Source: JAULUH01 sp032111745 (GTDB taxonomy: Bacteria > Chloroflexota > Anaerolineae > JAAEKA01). Taken from it: 6,921 bases of DNA. The notes under the pieces were generated by a model that saw only the letters and a program-made list of their open reading frames with translations, was not told where the DNA came from and did not search any database. This document shows, one piece after another, positions 6,470-6,921 of the stretch; within the stretch, counting starts at the first letter, position 1; each line of letters begins with the position of its first letter. The stretch spans positions 1-6,921 of the forward strand of contig JAULUH010000356.1 in NCBI GenBank assembly GCA_032111745.1, given 5' to 3'. Position numbers and translations under genes: made by a program.

Positions 6470-6512
6470 GACCTCGAGGGTTTCTGGAACCCCCGGGGTC
6501 TTTTTCGTTTTT
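6470..6512 (+). terminator. Intrinsic terminator of the rhodanese gene
   Basis: 6470-6482 pairs with 6488-6500: GACCTC and GGGTT on the left arm meet AACCC and the GGGGTC end on the right, with one G-T wobble, one A-C mismatch and a 5-nt loop (TCTGG). TTTTT follows directly at 6501-6505, then CG and a second TTTTT. Hairpin plus T-run placed 18 nt after the stop codon is a textbook rho-independent terminator. Confidence 0.9.
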
Positions 6513-6604
6513 CAGTTGGGTGCATTGGCGGTGTGTCGGAGACCGCGTGTGGCGAGCAAAGCAAGCCCCGTCCAGGCCCAGGCCGCGCCACGCTCTCCCA
6601 TGTA

Positions 6605-6639
6605 CCACATACCGGATATCCGGGAAATTTGTTATGTGG
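6605..6639. repeat. Compound palindrome in the gap before the last gene
   Basis: CCACATA (6605-6611) and TATGTGG (6633-6639) form a perfect 7-bp inverted repeat. Directly inside the left arm lies the perfect 12-bp palindrome CCGGATATCCGG (6612-6623), followed by GAAATTTGT with its own AAATTT palindrome. This AT-richer island stands out in the otherwise gene-free stretch 6513-6717. It may be an operator, a folded RNA leader or a remnant of a small repeat. I found no good -35/-10 pair around it. Confidence 0.5.
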
Positions 6640-6717
6640 GAACGCCGCGGAATGGTGGTCGATGGCGTGAGTGGGCAGGCCTGGCGACCTGAGGTGAGCG
6701 ATCGGAGGCCTTGAGCG

Positions 6718-6921
6718 ATGCGCGTCCTGGTAGCCATTCCCCATTACGTTGCGCCGGGCGACGGCAGCCACGGCGCGCTGGACGCGGGCGCCGGCCCGCA
6801 GCCGCGGGTCTGGGCGCTGACGCAGTGCCTGCGCGGGCTGGTGGGCAACCTCGGCGCCAGCCAGGAGATGTGGGCGCGGGAGGGGGACCGCCTGCGGCCG
6901 GGGCCGGCGGGCGAGGCCACG
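6718..6921 (+). CDS. N-terminal fragment of an unassigned protein (runs off window)
   Basis: An ATG at 6718 opens a frame that stays open for 68 codons to the window edge. GGAGG at 6704-6708, 9 nt upstream, supports the start. The peptide begins MRVLVAIPHYVAPGDGSHG and continues with PQPRVWALTQCLRGLVGNLG. The first strand-like segment (RVLVAIPHY) and the following PRVWALTQCL helix resemble the N-terminus of a Rossmann-like or glycosyltransferase-like protein, but I do not recognise the family with confidence. There is no signal peptide: the hydrophobic start is too short and is followed by Gly/Asp-rich sequence. Codon composition matches its neighbours. Gene limits and function cannot be given from this fragment. 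Confidence 0.75.
   Translation, partial: MRVLVAIPHYVAPGDGSHGALDAGAGPQPRVWALTQCLRGLVGNLGASQEMWAREGDRLRPGPAGEAT

Noticed and set aside
6600..6692. 30-codon + strand frame starting MYHIPDIREICYV
   Set aside because: No Shine-Dalgarno site precedes it, it overlaps the nested palindromes, and it has no recognisable feature.

Overview
GC-rich bacterial DNA, with G or C at nearly every third codon position. All five identifiable genes and the partial sixth run on the + strand. The shape of the dCTP deaminase, the secreted lamin-tail protein with a Pro/Thr linker, the Eis-type acetyltransferase and dispersed intergenic repeats all fit a member of the Chloroflexota (Anaerolineae/Caldilineae-like). 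That placement is an inference from gene content and was not tested.

Layout. 1-426 is the 3' part of dcd (dCTP deaminase), whose true start lies upstream of the window. 427-604 is an intergenic region with a dispersed-repeat-like block, a 20-bp direct repeat and a near-ideal extended -10 promoter. The promoter drives a 416-residue coiled-coil protein of unknown function (605-1855). 1856-1975 is a second short gap with another repeat-like stretch. 1976-4525 encodes a large exported protein with three lamin-tail domains (LTD), a long Thr/Pro/Ala linker and two OB-fold-like domains. A strong GC hairpin follows, then a GNAT acetyltransferase of the Eis family (4613-5854). 5855-6013 is a leader region with a palindrome and a hairpin, ahead of a small rhodanese lipoprotein (6014-6451) that ends in a clear intrinsic terminator. 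6513-6717 has no convincing gene but holds a compound palindrome. A new gene starts at 6718 and runs off the window.

How the genes relate. They do not form an obvious pathway. The gaps, individual Shine-Dalgarno sites, hairpins and terminator suggest mostly separate transcription units: nucleotide metabolism (dcd), an unknown cytoplasmic coiled-coil protein, a cell-surface protein, a small-molecule acetyltransferase and an envelope sulfurtransferase-like lipoprotein. I see no CRISPR array, transposase, tRNA, rRNA or phage gene. I found no strong case for a new multi-gene system. The least explained items are the coiled-coil protein next to dcd, the LTD/OB surface protein and the intergenic repeat-like elements.
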